A stretch of 64,000 nt of DNA from Microplitis mediator. Lineage: Eukaryota; Arthropoda; Insecta; Hymenoptera; Braconidae. The position numbers were made by a program, and so were the translations under genes. How positions within the stretch are numbered: the stretch's first letter is position 1; each line of letters opens with the position of its first letter. Shown piece by piece: positions 19,801 through 29,400 of the stretch. The stretch is from NCBI RefSeq assembly GCF_029852145.1, contig NC_079977.1:11466640-11530639 (forward strand), written 5' to 3'. The notes below the pieces were generated by a model. The model ran no database searches, was not told the DNA's origin, and saw nothing but the letters and a program-made list of their open reading frames with translations.

Positions 19801-21473
19801 ATAGTAACGAACCATGGCGATTCCTGTTATCGGAAGATTTTAAAGCAAGAAGTACTTGTGTTAATGACTCCACGGATTTAGAGTCAGATTCGGGAGACTC
19901 ATTAATGGAATGGGATGTTCCGAATGATTACTGTACAAACCCGGAAGAAAAATTAAAATTAAAACATTCAAGACAGCATGTCACCGATGTTAACGACAAT
20001 TTCGCCTTTTTTGTACCAGCCAACGGGGATGTGAATTCAGATTTAACGGACGTGCTACTCGAGATGAAGTGGATAAATATGGCAAATTTACAAGGAACTC
20101 AGTTGGAAAAAGGTGATATTTTGATAATAAATAAGCGGAAAAGACACGGATTGGGGTTGGTCTACTCAATCGATGCTAGTGGTCGTACATCAGAAAAAAT
20201 AATAGATATGATTATGGAGTCTTTGGGGATACTGATAAAACGACAAGAATATAAGACTTTGAGAGTTCCGACGGGAGGTGATCATTTAAATAAAGCGCTG
20301 CAAGATTATTACATTGGGAAATTACATGAGATTGTAAAGGAACAGAATATAGAAATAACGGTGTGTGGTGGAAAACTGGAGGTACCCAAGGCTATTAACA
20401 GAAGATCATTGATGAGAGAGCATCATACGTCCGCTGTTGGAGGACACAAGGGGATGACAAAGACGTATCGCCGAATAAGAACTCGATTTTATTGGAGAAC
20501 GATGCAGCAAGATGTGAGAAATTTTGTGAAAAATTGTTTTATTTGCCAGCAACGAAAGTTAGTACGCGTGAAGCCTAAGAAGCCGATGATGATTACCGAT
20601 ACACCGGAGACCGCATTTGAAAAAATTTCCATGGATATTTATGGGCCACGAGAAGAAACGCGGCGGGGTTACAAATACATTCTGACTGTGCAAGACTTGT
20701 TAACAAAATTCGGGATAGCGATTCCACTCAGACAACAAGAAGCTGAAGATGTAGCAAAGGCATTGGCAGGAAAAGTAATTTGCTTGTTTGGGGCACCAAG
20801 AGCAATCCTGACAGATCAAGGAACAAATTTTATGAGTGATATGATACAGCGTCTATGTAATTTGTTCCGAATAAGGCATTTAAATACAACAGCGTATCAT
20901 CCACAGTCCAATGGGTCAATTGAGAGGAGTCACCACTCTCTTACGGAGTATTTAAAAACTTTTATAGACAAATATCGAGAATGGGATGAATGGCTCGACT
21001 TTGCGATGTTTTCGTATAATACGAGTGTGCACGAGGCGACAAATTATACTCCACATGAGCTCGTTTTTGGTAGACCCGCGCTAGTGCCATCAGAATTTTC
21101 ACGAGAAGGAGCGGCGGGCGGAAGATCGTACCATGATTACCTGGATGAGTTAGTTGACACGCTGGAAACAACTCGTAGGCTGGCGAAAGAAAATTTGGAA
21201 AGAGCGAAAAAAAGATCAAAGAAATATTACGACAGAAATGCAAAAGAAAGAATTTTCGAGGTCGGCAACTGGGTGTGGCTGCTAAAAGAACCGAGGACGG
21301 ATAAAATGAAGGATCATTATGACGGCCCGTACGAGGTAATCAGAATATTTGACAACAAAAACGTCGAGTTGACGGTAAAAGGAAAAAAACGTGTAGTTCA
21401 CCAGGACAAAATAAAATTGGCGCATATTGCTTCAGAGTCTGATTCAGCAAATCCACAATTGGAGATAAAATAA
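16854..21473 (+). CDS. pol: Element B Pol, 1539 aa: protease, RT, RNase H, long linker, integrase
   Basis: Translation most likely enters by -1 frameshifting at 16830; 16854 is only the first ATG. The protease has DTG at residues 54-56 and RT has YVDD at 460-463. RNase H begins near ATDAS (about 607) and ends at about 724. Integrase has an HHCC module at about 1188-1230 and catalytic D1261, D1321 and E1357 (35 residues apart). Between RNase H and integrase is a linker of about 460 residues, far longer than usual. It is rich in K/R/E, contains an AT-hook-like RRRGRPRGSK at about 823-832 and several NLS-like clusters, and ends in a folded-looking segment (about 1050-1180). All catalytic residues are present and there are no breaks. 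Confidence 0.95.
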   Translation: MTRSVETANSEETNKERINEEKEVKSVKLVGATHIYVKLRADKVLGGTGIFLIDTGAEINLIRRDSLELRTKIDSTRRTLIKGITSDTITTIGQVELEIEGQWVLFDIVGEEFNIKEDGILGQPFFSAQNSQIDFGNKTVSINNKKYYFLEDIIKIPRRCVKMIEVRVVNNVSEGYIPRCDIAPGIYLGEAIVSIHQGAAKMYAFNTTEKEHDFAIPYVEVEYFEEITAEAKVRFTEKTEQENIAERTERVLNLISVTHLDEEELNTVRQNIEYEPRVYILPGERLNAANVPPHRIRTKDDNPINIKQYRMPHHLKDVLKERIQGMIDADIIEPSDSAYSSPVWIVPKKPKADGTKDWRLVIDFRRLNDKTVPNSYPLPDIRDILDQIGDAVYFSVFDLDSGFYQIPLAEQDRHKTAFSVPMGHYQFKRMAMGLKGGPPTFQSTMENVLSGLQGVILFIYVDDAVIYARTLEEHCQKYLQFVDRLQKVGLKLKPAKCEFLRREVAYLGHIISAEGVKPNPAKVEAVEEFKRPTDEKKVREFLGLAGYYRRFIRNFASKAKPLTDLLKKDAIFTWGESQEKSFKILKEELCGDVMLQYPNFELPFIVATDASDFALGAVLSQGKLGEDRAISYASRALSKTERNYTVTKKELLAIMYAVDTFRPYIFGKKFTLVTDHQPLQWLKSTKSPGEHIRRWVNRLEEYEYEVIHRPGKSNTNADALSRNPVRNENGELLAMVEVNVGKRAREETSATHSSADGRGRREKVKNLKKKLRRTDDHQYNTSSGESDIEMRTDNDTRRNDKPNPAGITPNPGPSGIQQQKEVRRRGRPRGSKSRPKKVVRIPLSDSESARGMASDGSGEYYVPSGSASEPGAEPQIASSRPQRRKNKAKMEGKMQQAEKDKEVEQETKGQQSAEESRVAAKGKIKTPPAVREKVKKKKRDEVIEVQKPRLTQHDLEPNMDVPMEQEDTGHEYQQNYDERDDKNSNEPWRFLLSEDFKARSTCVNDSTDLESDSGDSLMEWDVPNDYCTNPEEKLKLKHSRQHVTDVNDNFAFFVPANGDVNSDLTDVLLEMKWINMANLQGTQLEKGDILIINKRKRHGLGLVYSIDASGRTSEKIIDMIMESLGILIKRQEYKTLRVPTGGDHLNKALQDYYIGKLHEIVKEQNIEITVCGGKLEVPKAINRRSLMREHHTSAVGGHKGMTKTYRRIRTRFYWRTMQQDVRNFVKNCFICQQRKLVRVKPKKPMMITDTPETAFEKISMDIYGPREETRRGYKYILTVQDLLTKFGIAIPLRQQEAEDVAKALAGKVICLFGAPRAILTDQGTNFMSDMIQRLCNLFRIRHLNTTAYHPQSNGSIERSHHSLTEYLKTFIDKYREWDEWLDFAMFSYNTSVHEATNYTPHELVFGRPALVPSEFSREGAAGGRSYHDYLDELVDTLETTRRLAKENLERAKKRSKKYYDRNAKERIFEVGNWVWLLKEPRTDKMKDHYDGPYEVIRIFDNKNVELTVKGKKRVVHQDKIKLAHIASESDSANPQLEIK

Positions 21474-21599
21474 GACGATAAACAATATTATTATTAAAAT
21501 AAAGTGCAAAAGAAAAAAAAAAGAAGAAAGGAATTACTATAGCAATAACAATGATAGATAAAAATTACTCTGTTGACAGATAAATAAAGAAGAGAAAAG
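21474..21599 (+). other. pol-ankyrin spacer
   Basis: 126 nt of A-rich sequence. No polypyrimidine-tract acceptor is visible, so how the ankyrin ORF is translated from the plus strand is unclear. Confidence 0.4.
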
Positions 21600-23093
21600 A
21601 TGGAGCAAGAGAAGGCGAAACGACTGATGAATGAAGCAATAGATACGAATGGAAGCGACGAAGTGACGACAATAATAAGACGATACGGGTTGTCATACGT
21701 ACCAGAATGGAGGGAAGGATATACGCTAATTATAAGGGCACTGCTACGAAAAAAAGAAGAGGCGGTGGAAGCTCTCATTATGAATAATGCAAATGTAAAT
21801 GGACCAAGTCACGCAAACTCCATAGTCCCATTATGCAGAATTTTGAAATATTCGAACACGGAATTGGCATGGTTACTCATAGCTCGAGGTGCAAACATCA
21901 ATGCGGATAATGATGACAGTGGAAATCGACCAATACATCAACTTGTCATCGTTGTTGGACAGGAAACAGGAGGGAACAGGACAAGGTTGGCGGAAATAAT
22001 GGAATATATGCTACAGAATGGAGTCGAGGTAGAGGCAAGAAATCGTGAAGGAATGACAGCTGCGCACCTGGATGTACGACAAATGTACATGGGAATATTT
22101 AATTTGTTCACTGAACACGACGTGAATATGGACATCGAAGATGAAAAAGGAAGAACACCACTATTTTATGCAGTGGAATATGGACAATCGGAAAAGGTAA
22201 ACGCATTATTAAAACAAGGGGCTAGAGTAAATCATAGAGATTGCTATGGAATGACACCGCTGTTCATGATATTTAAAAAAATTTTAACTCGCCGGTATGA
22301 AGGGGACAATTTATACAGTCCAGAGCACATAAGGAAGATGGAAATAACGAAAATGCTAATAAGATTTGGAGCCAATGTCAATCAGCAGACAACTAATGGG
22401 GACGTAACACCATTGCACCTAGCCGGAGCGAGAGGATATGATGAGATTGTAACAACGCTGCTGGAAAATGGGGCGGATGTTAATTTAAAGGACAAGAAAG
22501 GAAGATACGTTGTACAATACTGCAGATATGCGCGGCAAGATGATAATTTGCCTGAAGGATACGAAAAAGAGCCGGACGAAATATGGCCAGCCACTGAGGG
22601 ACACGTCAGTTGGACGCATTTAATAATCAGACAGTTCCTCATAAAGAAAAGAGTTATGGGAGACATGATAAACCAGGATTTGGAGCTGGAGTTATTGTAC
22701 TTGAAGCAGGATGAAGAGGACTATGAAGTAAAATGTAAAGAGGAAGTGGAAGAAATGAAGGAGATTGTCTTAATACGCCAAGGAGAAAGAAAGGTGACAC
22801 CTATCGACGTGTGGAAAGCATCAACGGAAAGTATGAGGCGATTTATCAGACATAAAGACTTTGTCCGAAATCTTCAACGAGGAAAAATCGGCCACTACGG
22901 ATATGAAATGTTGGAAAAAGTCGTGGCAGCAAGATTCAGGGAAAAGCTTATCAAACGGGCTATTCGGGTGTTAAATAACGCGACAAGAAACAGCAAGATA
23001 CCATTAGAAGATTTGCCAAAGTATGTGTTGGATGAAATCGTTGGTAATATTAATAATGAAGAACTCATCAAAATGACACGCATGGACCAATAA
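21600..23093 (+). CDS. ankyrin-repeat protein, 497 aa, with PRANC/F-box-like C-terminus
   Basis: Residues about 35-310 form ankyrin repeats. Clear cores include NRPIHQLV, GMTAAHLDV, GRTPLFYAVEYGQ, GMTPLFMIF and VTPLHLAGARGYDEIV, each with a following GA(N/D/R)V-type turn. After a charged spacer (about 375-395), residues about 400-497 are helical and end in LPKYVLDEIVGNINNEEL. This resembles the F-box-like PRANC domain of poxvirus ankyrin proteins, which is also found in some wasp and Wolbachia proteins. That family recruits SCF ubiquitin ligase and often blocks host immune signalling, so a host-modulating role is plausible but inferred. There is no signal peptide. Cargo of this type between pol and env is not part of any gypsy element I know. 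Confidence 0.85.
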   Translation: MEQEKAKRLMNEAIDTNGSDEVTTIIRRYGLSYVPEWREGYTLIIRALLRKKEEAVEALIMNNANVNGPSHANSIVPLCRILKYSNTELAWLLIARGANINADNDDSGNRPIHQLVIVVGQETGGNRTRLAEIMEYMLQNGVEVEARNREGMTAAHLDVRQMYMGIFNLFTEHDVNMDIEDEKGRTPLFYAVEYGQSEKVNALLKQGARVNHRDCYGMTPLFMIFKKILTRRYEGDNLYSPEHIRKMEITKMLIRFGANVNQQTTNGDVTPLHLAGARGYDEIVTTLLENGADVNLKDKKGRYVVQYCRYARQDDNLPEGYEKEPDEIWPATEGHVSWTHLIIRQFLIKKRVMGDMINQDLELELLYLKQDEEDYEVKCKEEVEEMKEIVLIRQGERKVTPIDVWKASTESMRRFIRHKDFVRNLQRGKIGHYGYEMLEKVVAARFREKLIKRAIRVLNNATRNSKIPLEDLPKYVLDEIVGNINNEELIKMTRMDQ

Positions 23094-23709
23094 CTATAAA
23101 TGTGCAAGGAAAAGTGAAAACAAAGAAAATAGTCGTTAATACGTGAATTAGCAAAAAAATATATATATATGATAATGGAATATGATTATTGAATGTATCA
23201 ATAATTGTGTACGGAATTAATAAAGAATATAATTAACTCGAATTTCACCCTCTGATTTTTTTTTGTTGGTAATAATGGAAATAAGTTAGAATAAAAGAGT
23301 GGGAGGAAGAATTTTAAAATTTCACTGCATGAAAACCCGGTACCGGTAAACTATTCTTCTATTTTTACTTTCTGCTGCTTTCTATTGCATGGCTTCAGAT
23401 CATATAAATGAAACTCTAATAAATTCTTTCTCCGGCTCGAGAAATTAATTAATAAGTGATAATAATAAATCTATAATTAAAAATTGTAGTATTATTTAAG
23501 TTAAGAATATAAATTACGAATGACTGTGCATAATTCCACGGGATATTTAATAAAATTGAGTGGGGAATAAATAAGAGGAGTGTAAGTATAAAGAAAAGAT
23601 TCATTTTAAAGAAGTAAAGAATTATATAACTATAAAGATAAAATTATTATGAAGATAGATGTAAATGATAGTGGTAAGTAGTGATGATAATTAATTAGCT
23701 AGTATACGA
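23094..23709. other. AT-rich 3' flank of ankyrin gene
   Basis: Several AATAAA-like motifs (for example about 23218) could end the ankyrin mRNA. No gene is seen. Confidence 0.4.
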
Positions 23710-23916
23710 CTAATTGTGGACAGAGTAACGTTGCAGTCTGGTTATCCTCGGTACACACGGTTCCAGAGTTGACGAATGACGACAGTTCAATTCATCTAAA
23801 TAAAAAAAAAAATTTTTTTTTAGTATGATTAAGTTAATCTGGAAAAGAGAAAAAGGAAAATTAAATAACTTACCGATCTTGCGGGATTTTACCTCCCTCA
23901 CCTTTTCCTTCGCCAT
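23710..23916 (-). CDS. small antisense gene Z, two candidate exons (42 aa spliced, 68 aa unspliced)
   Basis: The ATG at 23916 opens a basic stretch (MAKEKVREVKSRKI). A GTAAGT donor follows at 23873-23868 and an acceptor TAG at 23798-23796, after a T-rich tract. The predicted intron is 78 nt, a multiple of three, so the frame is open both spliced and unspliced. Exon 1 is 23916-23874 (phase 1) and exon 2 is 23795-23710, ending in TAG. The intron-encoded part is F/L/I/K-rich and looks non-coding. Function is unknown. The basic N-terminus is in the size range of small RNA-binding accessory proteins, but nothing proves this. Confidence 0.45.
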   Translation of the reverse strand: MAKEKVREVKSRKIGKLFNFPFSLFQINLIILKKNFFFYLDELNCRHSSTLEPCVPRITRLQRYSVHN

Positions 23917-24205
23917 ACAGGCTTAAATTTCATCCCCTTTCTCCCCAGTTATTTTTTTTTCTCTCATTAGGTTTGGTCGGTTGTTGATGTCTCTCTTATT
24001 TTTCTCGTTCGTGAACCCGTATTCTCCTCCCTTTTAATTGGAGTCAATGCGTGGCAGAAATAGGTGTTATTCGCATCTATATCGTGGGCATAGTAACAAA
24101 TTAAGGTAGTAATTATATAGTTGAGTAAAGAAGAAATGATATTGTAGTATAGGTTGTAAATTACTCACATTATATTGAAAAAAAAAGAATCAACCTTACA
24201 AATAA

Positions 24206-24295
24206 ATGGGAAATGTACACAGTAGATCTTCTTCCCTTGTTAAACTCACTATTTTTTCTCGCAGCACGCGAACAGGTGCGATTGGAACGGTTATA
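24206..24295 (+). CDS. candidate 30-codon exon with N-myristoylation-type start
   Basis: The ATG at 24206 begins MGNVHSRSSS, a good N-myristoyltransferase consensus (G2, S6). The frame stays open through a consensus GTAAGT donor at 24296-24301, so the exon ends in phase 0. Inside is a strong acceptor (T/C-rich tract then CGCAG at 24264), which could instead make a 31-nt micro-exon. Read unspliced, the frame becomes lysine/asparagine-rich and stops at 24424. No downstream partner exon was identified. Confidence 0.35.
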
Positions 24296-24746
24296 GTAAG
24301 TAAAATGTTAATTAAGCAGAACGAGAAAAGTATAAACTATAAATCTTTTCGAAAAAAAAAGGGGAACGAGAGAAAAAAAAATATTATTATAAAACAATTA
24401 AATTTTATTAATAATAGTAGGTAACGAGCTATGTATAATTTTTATCGTTATAAATAGACTCATTACAATGATCACTTTAAAAGCACATCAACATTATATT
24501 TTTTTTTGTTTTGTTGTTACGCGTTTAAAATAAGGAAATAATGGTTAAATATAAGAAAATTCAGCTGCTTTACAAAAAAATATTAAAAATCCTTTCCTTT
24601 CAATACTCAAATTAGTCAAAAAAAAAAAAATTTTTTTTTCCATGATTTAATGTCTACACTCACTAATATTCTAATAATGGGAAAAGTAAAATGAAGTTAC
24701 AGAAAAGGGGATGCGAAAAATTATTAAACGAGAGAGAAAGGAAAAA

Positions 24747-25877
24747 CTAGGCGGTTCTATCCAGTAAGTCCTGGATATTGGTTAGAAGATTTCGAACTGG
24801 GCTCAGGTCACCTAAGTAGTGGTAGGGGTGGTGGCATTCCTCCAGGGCAATCTCGGCCCGAATCCACCGCCTTCTCCGCACCGCTACTACGCGATTGAGG
24901 GTGGTGAAAAGGTCCTTGAGAATGACTGGAAGTTGTAACCCAGTGAGGCAGGATACGTCATCCAGGAAAGTTAAACCCACAATCGGCGGGTAGCGGGCAC
25001 GGCACAGGTACCACAGGGTATCCCTAAGCTGTTCAAGAATCTGAAAAAGGAAAGAAATATTTAAGGACATGTTCCAAAATTATATAGGAGGTAAACACAA
25101 ATACTCACAATCCGTGGAAGATGAAGCACACGATGGTTAAAAGCTCGCATCGAAACAAAATCCGACATATTTCGGTAGTTGATAATCTGAAAAAAAAATA
25201 GATAAATAGAGAATGGATAAAATTTATTTTGTCATACGAAAAAAGGGGAATAAATAGGCGATGAAGGATTCAAGTTATAAAGTAGATGTAAGAGTAAATT
25301 ATATCTAAGCAGTTACAGTTTTCTGCTCGAATGGAAGTGATAGCAATTAAATTTTTGAAGAAATTTTAGATTATTAGAGAAATTCTACATTCTGGGAGTT
25401 GCTAATTAAAAGCCTGTAAAATTTTGTTTAGGAAATTATTAGAGTAAATGAAAGATATAAATTTTTTTTTCTTATCGAAAAAAAAAAATAAATAATAATG
25501 TTTTGGCGAATGAGGAATGAAAAGTCGAAATTTTTGCAGGAAACTGGAGATATATATATTTTTTTTTTCTTCTCTCTTTCTCTTTCTCCAGCACGTTGAG
25601 AAAAAGGTATGACTTTTTCTGGTTCGAATATTGAAATTGTGGGGAAAAGGTTGACAGGAAGTATTGAAAAAAAGAAAAACCAAGGAAAAAAAAAAGAGAG
25701 GGAATTTTTGTTTTCGTGGGGAAGCGCGAATAGTTAAAGACATTTTAATCTCGCATTTCTTAGGAACTTTAAAGTTATTATAGAATTTAAAACAGAGGAA
25801 AGATAATTATTACCTTATAAGATGCGCAGATTTCAAAATATCGTACTTGTAGGAACACAGGTTGTAAAGCAAAATCG
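24747..25877 (-). CDS. antisense gene Y, copy A (spliced, about 117 aa from conserved Met)
   Basis: Exons are 25877-25814, 25186-25109 and 25040-24747 (stop TAG). Introns begin GTAATA and GTGAGT and end in T-rich tracts plus CAG. All three exons join in phase 0. A methionine at 25168 in the middle exon aligns with one in copy B (34225) and is a plausible start, giving 117 aa. The upstream exon also aligns at protein level (FEICASYK here, FETCAPYK in copy B), so the protein may begin further upstream. The product is predicted mostly helical, with no signal peptide, membrane segment or recognised domain. Most obvious marker motifs are YPPIVGLTFLDD and RAEIALEE. Function unknown. Confidence 0.7.
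25200..25800. other. intron of gene Y copy A, AT-rich
   Basis: The space between the first two Y-A exons holds no supported gene. Confidence 0.4.
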
Positions 25878-27090
25878 CTGAAAAAAAAAATCTTAACAGT
25901 TAAATACGGCACTAGCACTGAACACAAATTTTGAAAAAGAAAAAAAACAATAGGTAAAATCTGGTCGCACCAATTGATATCACTGTAGCATTGAACAAAA
26001 AAAAAAAAACGTTGAATTTTTTTTATTTTACTCGGCAGGAAAGATTAATTTTCCTTATATATATATACATGCGTTACAAATTATGATCGCGATTGATGCA
26101 GCAGTCAAGACTTGCTGCAAACAGCGTTGCAAGTTGGATCTGAATAAAGTCAAAGGAATTTGGAAATAGGATATGGGTACAATAGATAAGGGGATCTCTC
26201 ATCGAGAGACGTTATTAAAATGCATACTCTCCAACGGAAAAATATTGAATAATTGTTAGTTGCTATTATAATGTTTTGTGGGCTAATAAAGACAAAAAAA
26301 ATATGATTTCGATTTTTGCCCCAGTAACGAAAAAAAGCACGAATAATAATTTCATTAAGTGGCGCATATGTCAAAATTTTATTTCTTTCTCCCCTTATAA
26401 TAAAATAATAAATACATGTGGGATGTTGCATGGTGACAATCTATAACAATCTTGACATTTATTATTTATCTAAGAATATTATGCAATTTCAGAATTTTTT
26501 ATTTTTTTTAGCTGAAAAAAAAAAGGGTACAACAAAAAAAAATAGATAGTAAAACAGCTCGATAGTGAAGATGTAATACCGGATGCAGTAAAATCAGTGA
26601 TTTCGGGTGACCTTGCAAATTTCGAAAAATGTAAAATTATCAATTTTACAGCTAATAACTATTATTATGTAGGAAAAGAGGATGAGAAGGAATAGGATTA
26701 TCATGAACTTGGTATGGTTGCCATTTTATTTTTGTTGAAAATTAATGTATCTTTCTCCGAATTACTCCAAAAAAAAAAAAAAAAAAAAAAAATCTACATG
26801 CAATAAATAGATAAATTTAATGGATCCGCATTGAAAAAATAAAAAAAAAAACTTTTTAATTAATTGAAATATATAAATAACAGCTTGAAATAAAAAAAAA
26901 AAAAATAAATAAATAATGATTGACAAACAAATTACTATAAATCTTATTTATTTAATCTTTCATTGATTTTAATAATCAAACGTTAATTTATAAATATTAA
27001 ACTATAAAGACGGAAGCATCATAAACGCAATTAATAAATTATACAAAAAATTTAATAATATTTATATATAGCATATTATAAATAACATAT
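25878..27090. other. intergenic AT-rich region with poly-A runs
   Basis: It includes a long A run (about 26769-26792) and the small hairpin GCAGCA/TGCTGC at about 26098-26118, upstream of gene Y copy A. A 93-codon minus frame (26150-26431) shows no domain or splice support and is not called. Confidence 0.4.
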
Positions 27091-27099
27091 TTATGATAG

Positions 27100-27825
27100 A
27101 TTACCGTATTTTACTTGAAATGTCCATTTTAGTATCTTAAAATTACAATTTGTATTGGATCAGTTCACAAGAAACGTAAATTTACAATATCGATTTTTTT
27201 TTATTTTCGAATAAAAATTGTAAATTTGAATAATTTTCTTGTAAAAAGTTAAAACATTTTATGGTAATTTTAAAAAACAGATCTTTTGTTGTGGTTTTAC
27301 CAGTAATAACAGTAAAGTAAATCACAAATATTTATGATAAATTTACCATCTCATAGTTGAAATGTACACTATAATATCGTAAAATTTGCAATTTGTATCA
27401 GATAAATGTAAAGGAAATGGAAAATTACAATATCAATCTCTTATTCTTAAGAAAATAAGTAATTAGTGTTTGGTGGATATTCAAAAAAATTAGTAGTAAT
27501 TTTGAAATCAAATTTTTGCCCAAAATTACCAACAATTATGGTAAGTTTAATTACACGAATTTATAATAAATTTACCATATTGGTGTTAAAATTTTAACTA
27601 TACTATTGTAAAATTGCTATACGTATCTGATTCATACAAAATAAGGTAAAATAACAATTTTTTTTTCTGATTGTACAATTTGAATGTCATTTTTGCAGTG
27701 AGACATTGTAATTTTACGAATATCGTTCACTGTTTAGTTTTACAATATGCTAATTTGTAAATTTCTATAACATATGTTTGGTAAACATATTGGAAATTTA
27801 CTATTTTTTTTTAACAGTGTAGTAC
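27100..27825. repeat. three diverged tandem repeats of about 230-240 bp
   Basis: Copies begin near 27103, 27343 and 27570. They share taccat, gaaatgt, actataatatcgtaaaat and gcaatttgtat in order. The block ends in TTTTTTTAACAGTGTA, a terminus like that of the MITE at 34400-34837. Confidence 0.6.
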
Positions 27826-27842
27826 ACAAAAATAGATGTTTA

Positions 27843-28389
27843 TTATGATGCAGCTGCGTCTAGAAGGGCGGGCGGCGTTTCCGACGAAAGTCTGGAAATG
27901 AAAAATTTTATGAATTAAAAATATGTGAAGGGAAGAGGAGGAAAGATAGTGGAAATTAAAGTGGATACTTACTGTTCGGCGATAATTTTACCGATAGCGA
28001 TCTTTTCAAGCTCGGGCCATAACTGCCAAAAGACGTGCATGTCCGGAGACTGAAATGACCGCAACGGGGCACTTAAAATGCGGGCATAAAAAAACGCCCG
28101 AGTTCGAACCAATGAGCCCTCCGGCTCAAAACGCTCATGAGGAGGAAGGCGTGACTGGACTAATGTGTCGATCTGGTCGCATAGCCACACGCCACGATTC
28201 GGGGGTTGTGGGTCCATCAGCATCCGTAGATATGCCACGATCCGGAGGATAATCTGGAAAGAATACGATAATTAAAATAAGAGACAAAATTTTAAAGAAA
28301 ATTTTAAAGATGTTCAAATATAGGAAACTTACATATATGGACGCGCGATGTCGGCAAAACTCGTTCAACGTTACGCCCTGTCGAAACAT
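27843..28389 (-). CDS. antisense gene X, copy A (three exons, 128 aa)
   Basis: Exon 1 is 28389-28333, exon 2 is 28253-27973 and exon 3 is 27891-27843 (TAA). Introns of 79 and 81 nt have GTAAGT donors and TTTCCAG acceptors. Phases are 0 and 2 and join without error. Copy B at 36727-37293 has the same exon sizes and phases and clear protein similarity throughout: both have exon 2 starting IILR, a CDQ-D--(V/I)-S-LPP core, and G-(L/V)-(V/I)RTR-FF. Exon 2 ends (A/S)EQ in both. No signal peptide, membrane segment or known domain was recognised. Preservation of frame and splice sites in two diverged copies is evidence for selection. Function unknown. Confidence 0.8.
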
Positions 28390-29030
28390 AGTGCTAAAAA
28401 TAAAAGAAAATGATGAACATAGTGGTATAAAAAAAAAAAAATGATGAATGTACGAATGGGAAATTGTCAGAGGAAGAGGATAGAAATTAAATTTTGGTAG
28501 ATTAGTATATGTATGTATATATGTATTTAAAATACATGGGAAGAGGGGAATTTTGAGAATTCCTTTAATTGATATAATAAATTATTTTCTGCCGGTTGTT
28601 AAAGGTATTTTTAGCTTGGACTTTTATTTTGAATTGATGTACAAAAAAATATATGTTTAAATTTTCAAAAAAAAAAAGAGGATTTTATAGAAGTAAGGAA
28701 ATAGAATATTAAAAGCGAATTAGGAAAAAGGGAGATATATATATATATATATATATATAAAAAAAAATAAATAAAATAATATTTTAAAGCTTTAACTTCA
28801 TATACAAAACTTTTAGAATAAGTAATTAAGGGAATATTGAAATTAGATAAGAATTTTAGATTTTAAAGAAAGGTAAATTAGAATAATTGGAAGTTTTTAT
28901 AAAAAGAAAAATGAGAACATATATATAAAAAAAAAAAAACGTATTTTCTTGTTGGAAGCAAAGATGCTTGAAAAAAAAACGGACAGTTTAAAACATTTTG
29001 AATCTTAACCTCGAAAATTTTAAGAATAGT
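28390..29030. other. AT-rich region upstream of gene X copy A
   Basis: It contains a TA microsatellite at about 28735-28759 and A/T runs. No coding frame is supported. Confidence 0.4.
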
Positions 29031-29039
29031 TGATCAGAG

Positions 29040-29400
29040 CGATTAAATTTTGAATTTTATCTTGTATAGAGCAAGAAAAGAATTTTTTTTTCCACACTTG
29101 ATACTGCACTTATGTACACCAGAACACAATTCTAAGTTTTACGTTAAAGCTTGTTACACTTGTAGGGGGCACCGAAATTTTTTTTTGCACTTGATATTAC
29201 GGTTGGGATGAAACACAGTTCCACAACTTTTACTTTTAGTTACGCCACGGAGCAGGAGTTTCGAAATTCTCGAATGTGCAAAAAAAAACGGGCGGAAAAA
29301 GAGAGAATTTTTTTTTATTTACAACAACAATGAGAGTCAGAGCTCGAATGAAGTCATTTTTCTGACTTCGGAATGCGGTAACACGATACATGCTAGAAAA
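29040..29400 (-). pseudogene. relic of a third gene Y copy (promoter and first exon remnant)
   Basis: The segment at about 29340-29395 closely matches 35169-35245, upstream of Y copy B, including the GAAGTCA...TGACTTC inverted repeat. Further along the minus strand, about 29058-29080 reads CTTGCTCTATACAAGATAA. The Y copy B exon end reads CTTGCGCTCCATACAAGGTAA, so the donor GT is lost here. Downstream Y exons were not found. This suggests an older duplication of the module. Confidence 0.5.

Noticed and set aside
21600..23093. Bracovirus vankyrin or proviral segment
   Set aside because: Vankyrins are much shorter, and no segment excision motifs were seen. The gene lies between LTRs with gag-pol-env context.
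26150..26431. 93-codon minus-strand frame
   Set aside because: No domain, no splice sites and no counterpart in the duplicated module.
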